DNA of 64,000 nucleotides. Source: CBDCMJ01 sp965224325. GTDB taxonomy: Bacteria > Chloroflexota > Dehalococcoidia > Lucifugimonadales > UBA3495. The notes under the pieces are model-generated. The model worked only from the letters and a program-made list of their open reading frames with translations. It was not told where the DNA came from and searched no databases. The stretch covers positions 178,008 through 242,007 of the forward strand of contig CBDCYT010000015.1 in NCBI GenBank assembly GCA_965224325.1, read 5' to 3'. The translations under genes were made by a program, and so were the position numbers. Positions 61,628-64,000 of the stretch are shown here, one piece after another. Every line of letters begins with the position of its first letter. Within the stretch, counting starts at the first letter, position 1.

Positions 61628-63345
61628 CACTAGTACTCAGCAGTGTTATGCCCGGAACCGGGCCGTGCAGAGGGGAGTAACTGGAGAGGACACTGGTCAG
61701 GTACGATCGTGGCGGGCGGTGTCGTCCAGGACGAGGCCGAATTGACAGTGGCGCATATTGCCCGTTATTCAGCATGGTCCGGGTGTCCTACGGCTGCATC
61801 ATTGGTGACTGCCCTTTCGGGGGCGCTCCCGTTCGATAGATTGTGACGTGCCGGTGGCACCCCCTGGCGACACGCCTACATGGTAATGGCGGATGGGACG
61901 ATGAGCACATACAGCAGTAGGGCCAACCCGGCAGTGAAGGCCTCCAGCAGGCGGGAGGGTCTGCCGGCGGAACTATCACGGGTGAATTTTGGTGCGGCGG
62001 GAGTGGACGTGGGCGCCGGCAGCCACTTCGCGGCGGTGCCCGAAAACAGCTGCGAGCAACCGGTGCGCGAGTTTGGCGCGTTCACTGCGGACTTGTACCT
62101 TATGGCCGATTGGCTGGCCGAGTGCGGTGTGGAGACAGTGGCGATGGAGTCCACCGGAGTCTACTGGATACCGCTCTTTGGAGTCTTGGAGGAGCGGGGG
62201 TTCCAGGTGATGCTGGTGGACCCACGGCGCATTAAGAACGTGCCCGGACGCAAGAGCGACGTGCTGGACTGCCAGTGGCTCCAGCAGCTACATACCTACG
62301 GCCTGCTTTCGGCGGCTTTCCGGCCCGAGGCCGACATCCGGCGGTTGAGAAGCTATCTGCGGCAGCGGGCCATGCTGGTGGAATATGCGGCCCAGCATGT
62401 TCAGCACATGCAGAAGGCGCTGACCCAGATGAACGTGAAGCTGCACCAGGTCATCAGCGACATCACCGGCAAGACCGGGATGACCATCCTCGAAGCCATC
62501 GTGGGGGGTGAGCGAGACCCGCGAAAGCTGGCGCAATTTCGGGATCCCAGGACCAAGGCAGACGAGGAGACCATGGCCCTATCGCTGGAGGGGCACTGGC
62601 GGGAGGAGCACATCTTCGAGCTGACCCAGGCCCTGGAGTTGTACCGGGTGTATCAGGCCAAGATTGCCGAGTGCGACCGGGAGATTGAAACCCAGATGGG
62701 GCAGTTTGACGACCGTAGCGGTGGCGCAGCGCCTGCGGAACAGCCCAGGAGGAACCGCATCCAGGGGAACGCGCCGCGCTTTGACGTCCGCGGCCACCTG
62801 TACCGGATGACCGGGGTGGACCTGACCCGGATCAACGGCGTGGACGCCTACACGGCGTTGAAGGTAATCAGCGAGGTAGGCACCGATATGACAAGATGGC
62901 CAACGGCCAAGCATTTCGCCTCATGGCTGGGATTGAGTCCCAATAACCGGGTCACCGGAGGCAGGGTCATCAGCTCCCGAACCAAGCCCAGCGCCAACCG
63001 GGCAGCCAAGGCGCTGCGGCTGGCGGCCAACGCCCTGTACCGCTCCAACAGTGCGTTGGGAGCGTTCCTGCGCCGCAAGAAGGCGCAGCTGGGACCGCCC
63101 AAGGCCATTACGGCCACGGCGCACAAGCTGGCCAGAATCATCTACGCCATGCTGCGCTATGGGCAGCAGTACGTGGATGACGGCGCTGACTACTACGAGG
63201 CCCAGTACCATCAACGAGCATTGCGGTCTGCGAAACGGAGGGCGGCGCAGCTGGGTTACGAACTGGTACCCACATCCGATGATCGAAACCGCGCCCTTGA
63301 TCTGCCCTTGGCAACGGCCGCGACCGGCGCGTGAAAACCTCAGTT
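61628..63345 (+). mobile_element. IS110-family insertion sequence, approximate bounds
   Basis: A DEDD transposase gene preceded by a ~250-bp non-coding region (61628-61879). IS110 elements lack terminal inverted repeats, so the ends are guesses. The upstream region has several GC-rich hairpin candidates and is where IS110 elements encode the bridge RNA that selects target and donor. Confidence 0.7.
61880..63334 (+). CDS. IS110 transposase
   Basis: A 484-residue DEDD recombinase. The RuvC-like domain has Asp in GVDVGAGSH, Glu in AMESTGVYW and two Asps in KSDVLDCQW. The C-terminal Tnp20-type domain holds the catalytic Ser region GLSPNNRVTGGRVISSRTK. The gene is intact, so the element may be active. 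Confidence 0.92.
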   Translation: MVMADGTMSTYSSRANPAVKASSRREGLPAELSRVNFGAAGVDVGAGSHFAAVPENSCEQPVREFGAFTADLYLMADWLAECGVETVAMESTGVYWIPLFGVLEERGFQVMLVDPRRIKNVPGRKSDVLDCQWLQQLHTYGLLSAAFRPEADIRRLRSYLRQRAMLVEYAAQHVQHMQKALTQMNVKLHQVISDITGKTGMTILEAIVGGERDPRKLAQFRDPRTKADEETMALSLEGHWREEHIFELTQALELYRVYQAKIAECDREIETQMGQFDDRSGGAAPAEQPRRNRIQGNAPRFDVRGHLYRMTGVDLTRINGVDAYTALKVISEVGTDMTRWPTAKHFASWLGLSPNNRVTGGRVISSRTKPSANRAAKALRLAANALYRSNSALGAFLRRKKAQLGPPKAITATAHKLARIIYAMLRYGQQYVDDGADYYEAQYHQRALRSAKRRAAQLGYELVPTSDDRNRALDLPLATAATGA

Positions 63346-64000
63346 ACTCGATAGTCAACCGTAAAATCGGAAGGGTAAAGGCGGTGAAGTTTGGTTCGTG
63401 CGTCCCGGGTGTTGAACCGCCAGTTGATGGTGGTTCGGGCGACGTTTCGCTCCGCGACCAGTGCATCGACTTCCCTCCTCAGGGCCTCCTCGCCGGAGAG
63501 CCGTTGTCTGAGGCAGGAGCGGGACAGTACGCTGAACTCGATCTCCGCCATATTTAACCAACTCCCGTGCTTGGGGGTGTAGTGGAACTCCAGTCGCCTG
63601 GCAATCCTCCGGGCTTCCTCAGCCGGGAAAGTCTCGTACAGCGATGCCCGGCGATGGGTGTTCAGATTGTCCAAGACGACCCTTACCACCTCGGCTTCCG
63701 GGTAGGCTTCATCCACCAGCCAGCGCATCCGGCGGGCGAAGTCTTGCATCGTGCGCCGCTCGGTCACTGCCACATGCCGCCAGCCCGCCAAGGGCTCACA
63801 GGCCAAGAACAGGTTGCGGGCGCCCTCCCGCCGGTATTCGTAGTCCTGCCGCAGCGGACGTCCCGGCCGGGGCGGGAGCGGCGGCCGGGTCTCGGCCAGC
63901 AACTGGGTGGAGGTCTCGTCAAAGCAGACCACCGGACGTTGGGGATCATGAGGTTCCTCGTACAGGTCCAGGACATCCTCCATGTTAGCCACAAATTCCG
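63346..64000 (-). CDS. IS630-family transposase, both ends unresolved
   Basis: A DDE transposase of a second IS630 subgroup, read from the right edge (upstream part outside the window). Asp in VVCFDETSTQLL, Asp in VVLDNLNTHRRASLYE and Glu in PKHGSWLNMAEIEFSVLS are present. After the expected end (ARTKLHRLYPS) no stop occurs; the frame runs on to 63138, antisense to the IS110 gene, so the original stop was lost when the two elements came together. Probably truncated. Confidence 0.8.

Noticed and set aside
1..64000. tRNA, rRNA, tmRNA and RNase P genes
   Set aside because: Scanned by eye for T-loop and core motifs; none found. Short or divergent genes could be missed.

Overview
The window looks like a chromosomal segment of an uncultured Chloroflexota bacterium, probably Dehalococcoidia or SAR202-like. 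The evidence is moderately high GC, many TTG/GTG starts, and protein families typical of that group: paired type III CoA-transferases, thiolase plus DUF35, CocE and AXE1-type esterases, metal-dependent cyclase, and HerA with a HAS-barrel partner. It also has an rsmH-ftsA-ftsZ cluster with no mur, mraY or ftsI genes, as expected in lineages with little or no peptidoglycan. The placement is inferred from gene content; no rRNA or tRNA gene was found.

Layout. 1-17 kb is mainly catabolic: esterases and hydrolases, a thioredoxin-reductase-like flavoprotein, a CoA-binding protein, a metallo-beta-lactamase-fold hydrolase, HerA with its HAS-barrel partner, two CoA-transferases, and a plus-strand operon of a B12-binding/radical-SAM-like protein without cluster cysteines, thiolase, DUF35 and HAD. 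17.5-19.7 kb holds DUF1385, L31, L27 and L21. 19.8-23 kb is a decay and mobile zone: an Excalibur lipoprotein with an in-frame amber codon, an HNH gene that lost its start, a frameshifted DNA methylase-HNH remnant, a repeat-spacer-repeat unit resembling a type I-E CRISPR, and an IS630 element. 23.5-46.5 kb is housekeeping: fakA-like, degV, recG, a response regulator, a split D-glutamate cyclase pair, uvrB, ruvA, ruvC, yebC, rimM, khpA, rpsP, fmt, a cyclase, dprA, topA, xerC, aroQ and an M24 peptidase, followed by efp. 47.7-55 kb has xseA and xseB split by an IS5 element, a PHP protein, a formyltransferase-like protein, ferredoxin, clpP and tig. 55-61 kb has rsmH, ftsA, ftsZ and nrdR. 61-64 kb carries a MITE, an IS110 element and a partial second IS630.

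The most interesting object is a stand-alone minus-strand transcription unit at about 37.65-38.02 kb, between rpsP and fmt. It has a near-consensus promoter, an 11-nt match to the 16S anti-Shine-Dalgarno tail in front of a 23-codon ORF, a 115-nt hairpin that includes much of that ORF, an internal anti-SD mimic, and an intrinsic terminator followed by a separate rpsP promoter. I do not recognise it as a known RNA family.

Genome-wide habits also show here. There are two MITE families carrying palindromic 'cattcccgcgaa...gcgggaatcc' modules. Intergenic regions, especially convergent gene ends, are tandemly duplicated with 55-88 bp units that include both stop codons. Conserved housekeeping proteins (FakA, Fmt, TopA) carry in-frame microrepeats.
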